The position numbers and the translations under genes were made by a program. From BA4 sp044376575 (GTDB lineage: Bacteria > Bacteroidota > Bacteroidia > CAIKAF01), in the NCBI GenBank assembly GCA_044376575.1, contig JBILKR010000020.1:1-31971 (forward strand): a stretch of 31,971 bases of DNA, read 5' to 3'. The notes under the pieces were generated by a model. The model ran no database searches and had not been told where the DNA came from. It was given only the letters and a program-made list of their open reading frames with translations. Shown here one piece after another: positions 1 to 8,016 of this stretch (the first letter of the stretch is position 1; every line of letters starts with the position of its first letter).

Positions 1-1
1 A

Positions 2-109
2 GTACAAAAACAGAACTCTCTAACCACGACTTCTGCATTTACCGGTGCATTTGAAAATAATACCACAAGGCAGGAATTCATTACGCTGCTTGGTACAAAA
101 CTGATTTAA
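2..109 (+). CDS. 3' end of an unidentified gene (partial)
   Basis: This frame is open from the window edge to a TAA at 107-109, giving 35 C-terminal residues ending in ITLLGTKLI. The other two plus-strand frames close early (TGA near 52, TAA near 21), so this frame is the best candidate for the tail of a gene upstream of fabD. The fragment is too short to assign a family. It ends 46 bases before fabD on the same strand, so the two could be cotranscribed. It could also be a chance open stretch. Confidence 0.4.
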   Translation, partial: VQKQNSLTTTSAFTGAFENNTTRQEFITLLGTKLI

Positions 110-155
110 TAAAACATCTTTATATTCGTTCAATAATTCATTATTCGAAACGACA

Positions 156-1034
156 ATGAAAGCACTTATTTTTCCAGGACAAGGATCTCAGTTTACCGGT
201 ATGGGTAAAGAATTGTATGAAACATCTGATGTAGCACGTCAACTTTTTGAAGACGCAAATTCAATATTGGGATTCAGAATTACTGATATCATGTTTCAGG
301 GAACTGAAGATGAACTGAAGCAAACGAAAGTAACACAGCCTGCAATCTTTATTCATTCTGTAGTACAGGCAATGGTAGCGCAGGATAAATTAAATGCACA
401 TATGGTGGCCGGACATTCATTGGGTGAATTTTCTGCTTTGGTAGTCAATAAGTGTCTAACATTTTCTGATGGATTAAAACTGGTAGCACAGCGTGCCAAT
501 GCCATGCAAAAAGCATGTGATGAAAGACCTTCAACCATGGCAGCCGTATTGGGCTTAGACGATAATAAAGTGGAAGAGGTCTGTGCAACCATTGATGATG
601 TTGTTGTGCCGGCGAATTATAATTGTCCGGGTCAATTAGTAATTTCAGGAAGCACAGAAGGTATTCAAAAAGCGTGTGAAGCGCTAAAGTCGGCCGGTGC
701 TAAGCGAGCAATTGTATTAAATGTTGCCGGAGCCTTTCATTCTCCTTTAATGGAACCGGCGAAAAAAGAGCTGGAAACAGCCATACAACAAACTCATTTT
801 CATTCACCCATTTGGCCTGTATATCAAAACATAAATGCACTTCCTTCTACTGATCCTGAAACAATCAAAAGAAATTTAATTGATCAGTTGACAGGTGCTG
901 TTCGCTGGACCCAAACCATTCAGCAAATGATAAAAGACGGAGCAACAGAATTTGTAGAAGTTGGACCAGGAAAGGTTTTGCAAGGGTTGGTAAAAAAAAT
1001 AGATGGTTCTGTAACTGCAGAAAGCGCAATATAA
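156..1034 (+). CDS. fabD: Malonyl-CoA:ACP transacylase FabD
   Basis: Transfers malonate from malonyl-CoA to acyl carrier protein, supplying the extender for type II fatty acid synthesis in the cytoplasm. The 292-residue protein has the family's normal length and its landmarks: the N-terminal GQGSQ loop (residues 8-12), the nucleophile elbow GHSLGE with catalytic Ser88, the conserved Arg113 that binds the malonyl carboxylate, and the catalytic His195 in GAFHSPLM. A GPGKVLQGL motif lies near the C-terminus. The start is an ATG with no Shine-Dalgarno sequence, as usual in Bacteroidota. It is convergent with the YkgJ-like gene, whose stop is 7 bases away. No other fatty acid gene is in the window. 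Identification is secure from the motifs. Confidence 0.96.
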   Translation: MKALIFPGQGSQFTGMGKELYETSDVARQLFEDANSILGFRITDIMFQGTEDELKQTKVTQPAIFIHSVVQAMVAQDKLNAHMVAGHSLGEFSALVVNKCLTFSDGLKLVAQRANAMQKACDERPSTMAAVLGLDDNKVEEVCATIDDVVVPANYNCPGQLVISGSTEGIQKACEALKSAGAKRAIVLNVAGAFHSPLMEPAKKELETAIQQTHFHSPIWPVYQNINALPSTDPETIKRNLIDQLTGAVRWTQTIQQMIKDGATEFVEVGPGKVLQGLVKKIDGSVTAESAI

Positions 1035-1041
1035 TTTTATA

Positions 1042-1554
1042 CTATTTCTGTTTAAATTTCAATTCTATTTTCTCAAGAATCTGAAAAACTGCAGGACACA
1101 TCATTGCATTCTGATACGTCAGATCTAAAATTCCTTTCATATCTCGTCGGTCGGTGTGTGGATATTCACGACAAGCTTTCGGCCTTACTTCGTATATACT
1201 GCAACGATTATCTTCCAACAGAAAGGTACAAGGTGTAGTTTTTAATACATAATCATGATCTTCATCTACACGCAAATACTGTTGTGTAAAATCCCCTGCT
1301 TTCAAGCCCAGGTGATTGGCAATTCGTTCAATGTCTTTGGATGTAAATAATGGACCTGTAGTTTTACAACAATTGGCACACTGCAAACAATCGGTCTGGG
1401 CAAATACTTCTTCATGCGCATCATGAAACAATACATCAACCATCGGCGGTTTAGCCTTTTTAAGTTGTTCAAGCAATTGACGGATCTCCTTCTTTTTATC
1501 TTTTGCTTTTTGAATATATACCGATGGTTTATCCAATTCTTTATTAATTTGCAC
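1042..1554 (-). CDS. YkgJ/UPF0153-family cysteine-cluster protein
   Basis: A 170-residue cytoplasmic protein with eight cysteines in the pattern of the YkgJ (UPF0153) family, predicted to bind zinc or an iron-sulfur cluster. The cysteines are at 56, 59, 62 and 63 (CxxCxxCC), 109, 118 (CSIYEVRPKAC region), 128 and 153. The first 40 residues are Lys/Glu-rich and probably helical. The biochemical role of the family is unknown. The start is a GTG at 1554, since the frame has no ATG before Met38 and an in-frame TAA lies just upstream. Only 10 bases separate this start from the divergent FkbM gene, so the two promoters must overlap or lie inside each other's coding region. Confidence 0.85.
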   Translation of the reverse strand: MQINKELDKPSVYIQKAKDKKKEIRQLLEQLKKAKPPMVDVLFHDAHEEVFAQTDCLQCANCCKTTGPLFTSKDIERIANHLGLKAGDFTQQYLRVDEDHDYVLKTTPCTFLLEDNRCSIYEVRPKACREYPHTDRRDMKGILDLTYQNAMMCPAVFQILEKIELKFKQK

Positions 1555-1564
1555 AAAGGTATAG

Positions 1565-2341
1565 ATGAAATATTATTTACGTTATATTAAAAATTATTTG
1601 CGGCGCTTTTTTTATAGCTCCTGCAGTAACACGATTGGATTCTTACTCCGGCTCTTTTGGAACTCATCAGAAAAGGAACCGGAATTTTATCTCAGGAAAT
1701 TTTTACAAAAAAAATCAAACGTATTTTTTATACAGGTAGGCGCAAATGACGGACTGATAAATGATCCATTGATACAATTGATTCGAATGTCTGCATGGAA
1801 AGGAATTCTACTGGAGCCACAAACATTTGTTTTTGAAACGCAATTAGTTCCCTTACATAAAAAGTCGAAAGGAATTGTAACAATCAATGCAGCTATAGGA
1901 AACAACGACGGCAAAATGCCTTTATACACCTTCGGATTCAGTAATAAAAGATGGGCTACAGGTCTGGCTTCATTTGAAAGAACAACACTCGAGAATAAAA
2001 TTAATGACGGATATGTTGAACGAATGGCAAAGAAATTCAGAGATCAGCTTCCACCTGAAAAAAAAGATTGGATACAATCCATTCCTGTAAGTATACTTTG
2101 TTTTGAAACATTAATTGATCAATACAATATTCAATCTTTAGACTTATTACAGATTGATACAGAGGGACTGGATGCAAAGATTATTGACTGGTTCCCTTTT
2201 CATCTGCTAAAACCTACGGTAATTTCATTTGAACACGAAAACCTATTAGCATCTGAGAAAAAAAGTTGCTATGAAAAGCTAGAGAAGCAAGGGTATCAGC
2301 TTAAAATATTATCAAGAGATACTATTGCTTTTATTGAATAA
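1565..2341 (+). CDS. FkbM-family SAM-dependent methyltransferase
   Basis: A 258-residue protein with the FkbM methyltransferase fold: the SAM-binding motif I FIQVGANDG at about residues 55-63, an acidic residue after the second strand (Glu84 in LLEPQ), and the family signature LLQIDTEGLD at about 194-203. A basic N-terminal extension of about 45 residues precedes the domain. FkbM enzymes O-methylate sugars or small molecules. In Bacteroidota they often lie in glycan loci, but no glycosyltransferase is next to this one, so the substrate cannot be inferred. It is divergent from the YkgJ-like gene (10 bases) and convergent with the amidotransferase-like gene (4 bases). Confidence 0.85.
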   Translation: MKYYLRYIKNYLRRFFYSSCSNTIGFLLRLFWNSSEKEPEFYLRKFLQKKSNVFFIQVGANDGLINDPLIQLIRMSAWKGILLEPQTFVFETQLVPLHKKSKGIVTINAAIGNNDGKMPLYTFGFSNKRWATGLASFERTTLENKINDGYVERMAKKFRDQLPPEKKDWIQSIPVSILCFETLIDQYNIQSLDLLQIDTEGLDAKIIDWFPFHLLKPTVISFEHENLLASEKKSCYEKLEKQGYQLKILSRDTIAFIE

Positions 2342-2345
2342 CCCA

Positions 2346-3605
2346 TTACGTTTTTTGCTTTTTCTTTTTCGCTGCAGGGAATAATATATTATTCAGAATT
2401 AAACGATAGCCCGGAGAATTCGGATGCAACGATAATTCGGTGGGAGGATCACCTACGAGGTGCTGATAATCTTCCGGATCATGTCCACCATAAAAAGTAA
2501 AAAAACCTTTTCCCAGTTCACCATGAATATAGCGGGCTTCGTTGGCAGGTTTATTTTCACCCATGATCACAATATTTTTCTTTAGCGTGGCTTTATTAAA
2601 AGCCGTAGTTTGCCCCATGAATCCCATGATTACTGATTCATGATTCTGCGTAAGAAGTGTCGGAATAATATCTGATTTGGCAGAAAACTCAAATAAGGTA
2701 AAGAAGTCATTATTTTTTTGAACACTTCTCAAATTTGTATTATCAATATTTGAATATTCATATTCATACGGATTTCGACTGATTGTATAATTTGTGAAGG
2801 CAAATGTTTTTGAATAATCAATTTTTGATTGTGCCTGCGGATCCATTCCGTCGCCATCAAACATGGTTTCACAAATGTCCACTCCTTCAGCTGACAATGC
2901 GATATCATACGAATCAGTTGCAGAACACATGGCAAATAAATATCCTCCACCGGCCGTAAATTCTTTAATTTTCATGGCCACACTTAATTTAAGTTGAGAC
3001 ACTTTTGAAAAACCTAACTTTCTGGCCAGTGCTTCACTTGATCTTACTTGTTCCAAATACCAGTCTGCGTGCTGATATGCCGCCCAGAATTTTCCATATT
3101 GACCGGTAAAATCTTCATGATGCAAATGCAACCAGTCATATAAGGGCAGCTTACCTATAACAACATCTTCATCATAAATAATATCATAAGGAATTTCAGC
3201 ATAGGTAAGCACAAGTGTTACAGCATCGTCCCAAGGTTGTAACCCAGGGGGTGAATACACTGCAATCTTGGGAGCCTTTTCTAATTTCACGGCATCCATG
3301 TTTACATCAGGATCCGAAACTTCCGAGATAATTGCATTGGATTGTGCATCTGATATTACCTGATATGAAACGCCTCTGATGACACATTCATTTTCAAATT
3401 CCTTCAGATGTTTTACCATAAATGAACCACCTCTATAGTTAACCAGCCAATATGTATCAACTTCAAATTGGAGCATCCAATACGCCAATCCATACGCTTT
3501 TAAATGATTGGACTGCGTTTGATCCATAGGAATAAACAAGTAGGAACCAAAAGCAGTTTTCCCCAAAAAAAACAATAGTATTAAACAACCTACGACTCTC
3601 TTCAT
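2346..3605 (-). CDS. Secreted GATase-like protein ('asparagine synthetase B' of Bacteroidota)
   Basis: A 419-residue protein starting at the ATG at 3605, followed by a Sec signal peptide (about residues 1-20, MKRVVGCLILLFFLGKTAFG). Upstream in-frame starts would run into dnaB and bury the signal peptide, so I reject them. Close relatives in this phylum are commonly labelled asparagine synthetase B, but I see neither an N-terminal catalytic Cys2 nor the SGGLDS ATP-pyrophosphatase motif. The central part looks like a class I glutamine amidotransferase/ThuA-type fold: KIAVYSPPG (113-121) begins an alpha/beta domain, GGYLFAMCSATDS (220-232) has a nucleophile-elbow look with Cys227, and GKGFFTFYGGHDPEDY (365-380) resembles the GHD motif of ThuA-like proteins. 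It lies 22 bases downstream of dnaB on the same strand. The fold is my inference and the role is unknown. Confidence 0.75.
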   Translation of the reverse strand: MKRVVGCLILLFFLGKTAFGSYLFIPMDQTQSNHLKAYGLAYWMLQFEVDTYWLVNYRGGSFMVKHLKEFENECVIRGVSYQVISDAQSNAIISEVSDPDVNMDAVKLEKAPKIAVYSPPGLQPWDDAVTLVLTYAEIPYDIIYDEDVVIGKLPLYDWLHLHHEDFTGQYGKFWAAYQHADWYLEQVRSSEALARKLGFSKVSQLKLSVAMKIKEFTAGGGYLFAMCSATDSYDIALSAEGVDICETMFDGDGMDPQAQSKIDYSKTFAFTNYTISRNPYEYEYSNIDNTNLRSVQKNNDFFTLFEFSAKSDIIPTLLTQNHESVIMGFMGQTTAFNKATLKKNIVIMGENKPANEARYIHGELGKGFFTFYGGHDPEDYQHLVGDPPTELSLHPNSPGYRLILNNILFPAAKKKKQKT

Positions 3606-3627
3606 ATTATCAAGTGATGACACAAAT

Positions 3628-5163
3628 TTAGAAAGGAGCTTCTTCATCCACATTGGTATTATCCCAATTTTTTGAAGGCATTGTTTTTGTTTTATACCCA
3701 TCCATGTTATCCAGATCAACGCCAGGTTCTTCAAAATTATTATTACCAAACTGCGCTTTATCCAGATTCACAAACTTTGTCTGTGCTCCAATAAATCCAA
3801 GGTTTACATCACGTGTAGCACCATGTCTGTTTTTGGCAATGATAATCTGAGCAATTCCTTTAAATGAGTTTCCTTCCTCATCATGCTCGATACCGTAATA
3901 TTCAGGGCGATAAATAAAACATACCATGTCAGCGTCCTGCTCAATGGCTCCTGATTCACGAAGGTCGCCCAACTGAGGTCGGCGATCACCGCCTCGGTCT
4001 TCTACTTTACGACTTAACTGCGATAGTGCAATAATGGGTATTTTTAATTCTTTAGCTATGGCTTTCAATGAACGAGAAATCATACTGATTTCCTGTTCAC
4101 GCATTCCTTTTGATTCGCCTGTACCACGCATCAATTGCAGGTAGTCAATCACAATTAATCCTATCTTATGATGCTGATATAAACGACGGGCAATGGCTCT
4201 GAAATCAGTAATGGAAAGCCCCGGTGTATCATTAATAAAAATAGGAGCTTCCGCAAGTTTATTTAAATTGGCATGCAGCGCCTGCCATTCATCTGTCGAT
4301 AATTTCCCTTTTTTAATTTTATCAGAGTCGATGTTTGTTTCCCCTGAAATCAAACGATTGACTAATTCAATGGCTTCCATTTCGAGCGAGAAAACAGCGA
4401 CAGGTATTTTTGCATCAACTGCGGCATTTCTGGCCATAGAAAGCGCAAAAGCTGTTTTACCCATACCCGGACGAGCAGCTACAATCACTAGATTTGAGCT
4501 TTGCCATCCAGCCGTTACGCGATCTAAATCATTAAATCCGGAAGGAACACCACGCCCGTTACTTTCATTCTTGGAAGCTTTTTCCATTTCGGTAATGGCT
4601 TCCTGAATCAGTTCATTTAATTTTAAGTTTTTTCGGCTGAGATTTCCCTGAGACACATCAAACAAGCCTTGTTCTGCTTTATCCAATACATCAAACACAT
4701 CGGTTGATTCTTCAAACGCATCGGTAATAACCTCTCCCGATATACGAATAAGTTCGCGCTTGATATGTTTTTCCAATAAAATTTTACAATGAAATTCTAT
4801 GTTTGCGGCTGATCCAACTCTACTGGTGAGTGATGCGATGTAATACGGCCCGCCTACAATCTCCAACTGCCCTTTTTCCTTTAAATCCTGTGTTACAGTA
4901 AGGATATCAATGGGAGCAGATTTCTGAAACAGGCGTTGAATGGATTCAAAAATAGTTTGATGAACGGGTTTATAAAAAACCGTTGGTTTTAAAATATCAA
5001 TTACTTTGGTGTAAGCATCTTTTTCAAGCATGATGGCTCCTAGCACTGCCTCTTCCAAGTCAATGGACTGAGGTGGAATTTTACCAAAATCAAGTGCTGT
5101 TGTATTCGTCGCCACCCTTTTTGCTCGGGCTGTTTTTTCAATTATTGATTTAATTTCTTCCAT
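3628..5163 (-). CDS. dnaB: Replicative DNA helicase DnaB
   Basis: Hexameric 5'-3' helicase that unwinds DNA at the replication fork. The 511-residue protein has the expected two-part layout: an N-terminal domain from about 30 to 135 (PQSIDLEEAVLGAIM start), a linker helix region to about 200, and a RecA-like ATPase from about 205. Walker A is ARPGMGKT (230-237), Walker B is LIVIDYLQL (336-344), and the conserved SQLSR and LGDLRESGAIEQDAD motifs lie at 381-385 and 398-412. A Lys/Arg-rich N-terminus and an acidic Asn-rich tail (470-511) flank the core. The ATG at 5163 fits the family. No intein interrupts the ATPase motifs. Confidence 0.97.
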   Translation of the reverse strand: MEEIKSIIEKTARAKRVATNTTALDFGKIPPQSIDLEEAVLGAIMLEKDAYTKVIDILKPTVFYKPVHQTIFESIQRLFQKSAPIDILTVTQDLKEKGQLEIVGGPYYIASLTSRVGSAANIEFHCKILLEKHIKRELIRISGEVITDAFEESTDVFDVLDKAEQGLFDVSQGNLSRKNLKLNELIQEAITEMEKASKNESNGRGVPSGFNDLDRVTAGWQSSNLVIVAARPGMGKTAFALSMARNAAVDAKIPVAVFSLEMEAIELVNRLISGETNIDSDKIKKGKLSTDEWQALHANLNKLAEAPIFINDTPGLSITDFRAIARRLYQHHKIGLIVIDYLQLMRGTGESKGMREQEISMISRSLKAIAKELKIPIIALSQLSRKVEDRGGDRRPQLGDLRESGAIEQDADMVCFIYRPEYYGIEHDEEGNSFKGIAQIIIAKNRHGATRDVNLGFIGAQTKFVNLDKAQFGNNNFEEPGVDLDNMDGYKTKTMPSKNWDNTNVDEEAPF

Positions 5164-5170
5164 AGCTCTA

Positions 5171-5178
5171 CAAATTTA
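5171..5178 (-). promoter_or_regulatory. Candidate dnaB -7 promoter element
   Basis: The minus strand reads TAAATTTG, a full match to the Bacteroidota -7 consensus TAnnTTTG, ending 7 bases before the dnaB ATG at 5163. This would give an almost leaderless transcript. I do not find a TTTG -33 box at the usual 17-23 base spacing, so the call is tentative. The 276-base gap between dnaB and the biotin carrier gene holds nothing else except a short inverted pair (ACCAA/TTGGT) at 5213-5224. Confidence 0.35.
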
Positions 5179-5439
5179 ATGTAAAGGCCGCTGCATTATA
5201 GATTTATTATTAACCAAAATTGGTAATATAATGTGCATATTTAATTTTTAAACCACCTTTTTACATCTATTAAACTCAGAAAATTAGAACTTTATAACGA
5301 CTTATCTAATGATTCTATTACCTGAAAAATATAAAAAATTGAATAGCGGTTTTGTTGAAATCTGGCAAAACTGAACATTCCCTTTCTATTCGCATTTTAT
5401 TAAAAAAAGTCTATTAATTTTACGTGCAATACAGCATAT

Positions 5440-5949
5440 ATGAGCATTAACATTACTTCTTCTCAAAAAACCTTTGAAATTCATTTTGAAAATACTGAAA
5501 AAACAAAAGGTACTATAAATGGTGAATCATTTGATTTATCCATTTCAGGAGATGCAAAACAAGGATTTCATATTCTTCAGAATAATAAGTCATACCGTGC
5601 AGAAATTATTGATCATGATACCGCAGAAAAAACGGTTACACTTAGAATCAATGGCAAAAAAACTACATTAAAAATTGAAGACAAGTATGAAAAATTGTTG
5701 TCTCAACTTGGGTTGGCTACGATGGGAAGTAAAAAAGTAAATGAATTAAAATCACCCATGCCCGGCCTTGTGCTTGATATTCCGGTTAAAGAAGGAGATA
5801 CAGTGTTGGCAGGAAATACGCTTATTATTCTGGAAGCCATGAAAATGGAAAATGTACTCAAGGCTCCGGCAGATGTTATTATCAAAAAAATAAATGTTCA
5901 GAAAGGGAAACCTGTTGAAAAGAATGAGATACTCATTCAGTTTGAATAA
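5440..5949 (+). CDS. Biotin carboxyl carrier protein subunit
   Basis: A 169-residue biotin carrier. The C-terminal 70 residues form a biotinyl/lipoyl domain (about 102-169) with the biotinylation site EAMKM at 132-136, the modified residue being Lys135, and the hairpin motif SPMPGLV at 105-111. Residues 1-90 form a separate beta-rich region like that of carrier subunits of acyl-CoA carboxylases (propionyl-, methylcrotonyl- or acetyl-CoA type). It carries CO2 between the biotin carboxylase and carboxyltransferase subunits, neither of which is in the window, so the acceptor acyl-CoA cannot be decided. It is alone on the plus strand and convergent with mevalonate kinase, 9 bases away. Confidence 0.88.
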   Translation: MSINITSSQKTFEIHFENTEKTKGTINGESFDLSISGDAKQGFHILQNNKSYRAEIIDHDTAEKTVTLRINGKKTTLKIEDKYEKLLSQLGLATMGSKKVNELKSPMPGLVLDIPVKEGDTVLAGNTLIILEAMKMENVLKAPADVIIKKINVQKGKPVEKNEILIQFE

Positions 5950-5958
5950 TTGAGATTT

Positions 5959-6909
5959 TTAAAAGCGATGAATTACCTGAATATCGTGTTCCTTTAATTC
6001 CGCTTTGGCTTTTTCCAGGTCTTCAGTGAAGCCCAATATGTATCCACCACCGCCTGATCCACAGAGTTTTAAATAATAAGCTTCTGTTTCCAATCCTTTT
6101 TTCCAGATTTTTCTGAATCTTCTGGGAATCATTGGGGATAAATTACTCAGAAGGAACGACGACAAATCTTTCAGGTTATAAAACATTTCCTTGATCTCTC
6201 CCTTCAGAAAAGCTTTGATACAATTATTATTAAAAGGAATCAATTCGTTTTTGATAACATGAGCGAATCCTTCTTCTTTACATTTATCTAAGAATAAATT
6301 AACGAGTGGTTGTGTTTCGCCAACTATTCCGGTATTGATTAAAAAGATGGCGCCTTTGCCATGAATATTTTCTTCGGGTAATCCGATTGGATCGATATTA
6401 TCTTTGCTTTGAATCAGCATAGGATGGTTCATATAACAAATGAGCGGATCCATCCCTGAACTTTTTCCATGATAATAACTTTCCATTTGAGAGAAAATCT
6501 CTTTCAGTCGGACAATGAGCTTTCCTGAAATTTTCTGATCGTTCGGAATTTTATCCAATGCATAGCGATTGTAAACAGCTGCCACCAATGCCCCTGAACT
6601 CCCTACACCATAACCCTGAGGGATAGAACTGTCGAACACTAAGCCCGCTGTTATATCTTCTTCAAATCGTTCTATATCACAGGTAAACTTTAATTTATTT
6701 TCTTCCATCAACGACTTCAGATAAGTTGCCAATTCAGCAAGACTTTGATTGGACTCAGAAATCTGTTCACCTTTTAATAATTGTGGTTCAAATGTAAATT
6801 TCCCTTCAAATGCTTCATAAGGAATGCTTAACCCCATAGAATTATGAATGATGCTGTACTCGCCAAAAAGCAAAATTTTAGAATTAAACGATTTTTCTGT
6901 ACTGTTCAT
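5959..6909 (-). CDS. mvaK: Mevalonate kinase (GHMP family)
   Basis: Phosphorylates mevalonate to 5-phosphomevalonate with ATP. The 316-residue protein shows all three GHMP-kinase motifs: the N-terminal KILLFGEYSIIH (11-22), the phosphate loop PQGYGVGSSGA (97-107), and the C-terminal glycine loop LCGSGGGGY near residue 285. The segment HGKSSGMDP (147-155) matches mevalonate kinases, with Asp154 the likely catalytic base. It is the last gene of the mevalonate operon, starting 1 base after the stop of diphosphomevalonate decarboxylase, so translation is probably coupled. The assignment as mevalonate kinase rather than phosphomevalonate kinase rests on the HGxxSGxDP segment and the operon; the GHMP fold itself is certain. 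Confidence 0.85.
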   Translation of the reverse strand: MNSTEKSFNSKILLFGEYSIIHNSMGLSIPYEAFEGKFTFEPQLLKGEQISESNQSLAELATYLKSLMEENKLKFTCDIERFEEDITAGLVFDSSIPQGYGVGSSGALVAAVYNRYALDKIPNDQKISGKLIVRLKEIFSQMESYYHGKSSGMDPLICYMNHPMLIQSKDNIDPIGLPEENIHGKGAIFLINTGIVGETQPLVNLFLDKCKEEGFAHVIKNELIPFNNNCIKAFLKGEIKEMFYNLKDLSSFLLSNLSPMIPRRFRKIWKKGLETEAYYLKLCGSGGGGYILGFTEDLEKAKAELKEHDIQVIHRF

Positions 6910-6910
6910 C

Positions 6911-7987
6911 TCATCTTAATTTAATTGTTCCCTGCCCCACCTCATCATCAATCATCAACTGTTGATGTAAATGTACACTTAATTCCTGATGAATGAAAGA
7001 CTTTACCTCTTGTTCATGTTTTTCCGGATATAATAGGTGCACATTGGGACCGGCATCTAAAGTAAAACACAAAGGAACACGTGTTTGTTGTCTGAAATCA
7101 AATATTTTTTCAATAATTCCAACCGTATTGGGTCTGATCAAAAGGAAATAAGGATCGCTGGTCATCATCATTGCGTGTAACGTGAGCGCTTCCAGTTCCG
7201 TAATTTTTATAAATGTATCCATGTCGCCCACACGAATCGCCTGAATCAGCGTTTGGATATTTCGCTGAGCCTGTGCAAATCTTTCAACTGCGAAAGGATT
7301 TGTGTTCATTAAGCCGTGACCAGCTCTGCTTGATACTTTTTTTTCACCACTATCAACAATTAAAATCGAATCTTTGAAAGTTAAAAAATCAGAATGAATT
7401 GGTTGAGTTAATTGAACCCCATATTCATCAGAAGTCTCTAGCATTCCGTCCACTTTTCCCCAGATTACTAATCCTCCATACACTGAGCGGCAAGCACTCC
7501 CCGATCCAAGCCTTGACAATACAGAAACTTTTCTGCGAAATAATTCTTCAGTATTTAATTTCTCAAAATATTGTCTTTCAATATCGCAAATACAAGCTGC
7601 TAGCGCGCTCATTCCAGATGCTGAAGAAGCGATTCCGGCAGAATGAGGAAATGTATTTGATGAATCTATACGAAATTTTAATTGATGAATAAATGGAGAT
7701 AAATTTGAAATGGTCTGAAAAAATGTATTGATCTTTTCTTCAAATTTTTCTTTTCGCTGACCATCGAGATAAAATTCAAATTCCACCTTTCCGCTTTCTG
7801 AAGGAGAATATTCAACAGTGGTTGAAGAAACTGATTTACTCAACGTAAAACTAATCGAAGGATTACAGGGTATCTGTATATCTTTCTTCCCCCAGTACTT
7901 TACGAGAGCAATGTTAGAAGGACTTTGCCAAGTGGTCGAACCGGAAGGCTCAGAAGATTTTGGGAACTGTAATGTATGAATAGTCAT
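6911..7987 (-). CDS. mvaD: Diphosphomevalonate decarboxylase
   Basis: Converts 5-diphosphomevalonate to isopentenyl diphosphate with ATP hydrolysis and loss of CO2. The 358-residue protein carries the family signatures: SPSNIALVKYWGKKD (22-36), the phosphate loop HSAGIASSASGMSALA (115-130), SRLGSGSACRSVYGG (158-172), and the catalytic Asp311 in FTLDAGPNVH (308-317). It is slightly longer than typical bacterial homologues because of loops around residues 60-110. It is the fourth gene of the operon, 29 bases after the GYDIA kinase gene and 1 base before mvaK. This enzyme identifies the block as the classical mevalonate route rather than an archaeal variant. Confidence 0.95.
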   Translation of the reverse strand: MTIHTLQFPKSSEPSGSTTWQSPSNIALVKYWGKKDIQIPCNPSISFTLSKSVSSTTVEYSPSESGKVEFEFYLDGQRKEKFEEKINTFFQTISNLSPFIHQLKFRIDSSNTFPHSAGIASSASGMSALAACICDIERQYFEKLNTEELFRRKVSVLSRLGSGSACRSVYGGLVIWGKVDGMLETSDEYGVQLTQPIHSDFLTFKDSILIVDSGEKKVSSRAGHGLMNTNPFAVERFAQAQRNIQTLIQAIRVGDMDTFIKITELEALTLHAMMMTSDPYFLLIRPNTVGIIEKIFDFRQQTRVPLCFTLDAGPNVHLLYPEKHEQEVKSFIHQELSVHLHQQLMIDDEVGQGTIKLR

Positions 7988-8016
7988 TTCACAAAAATAA
8001 CAGGATTGAATGATAA

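Noticed and set aside
2346..3605. True asparagine synthetase
   Set aside because: No N-terminal catalytic cysteine at position 2 and no SGGLDS ATP-pyrophosphatase motif; the protein also has a signal peptide.
3653..4606. Plus-strand open frames within dnaB
   Set aside because: They lie entirely opposite the well-conserved dnaB coding sequence and show no recognisable protein features.
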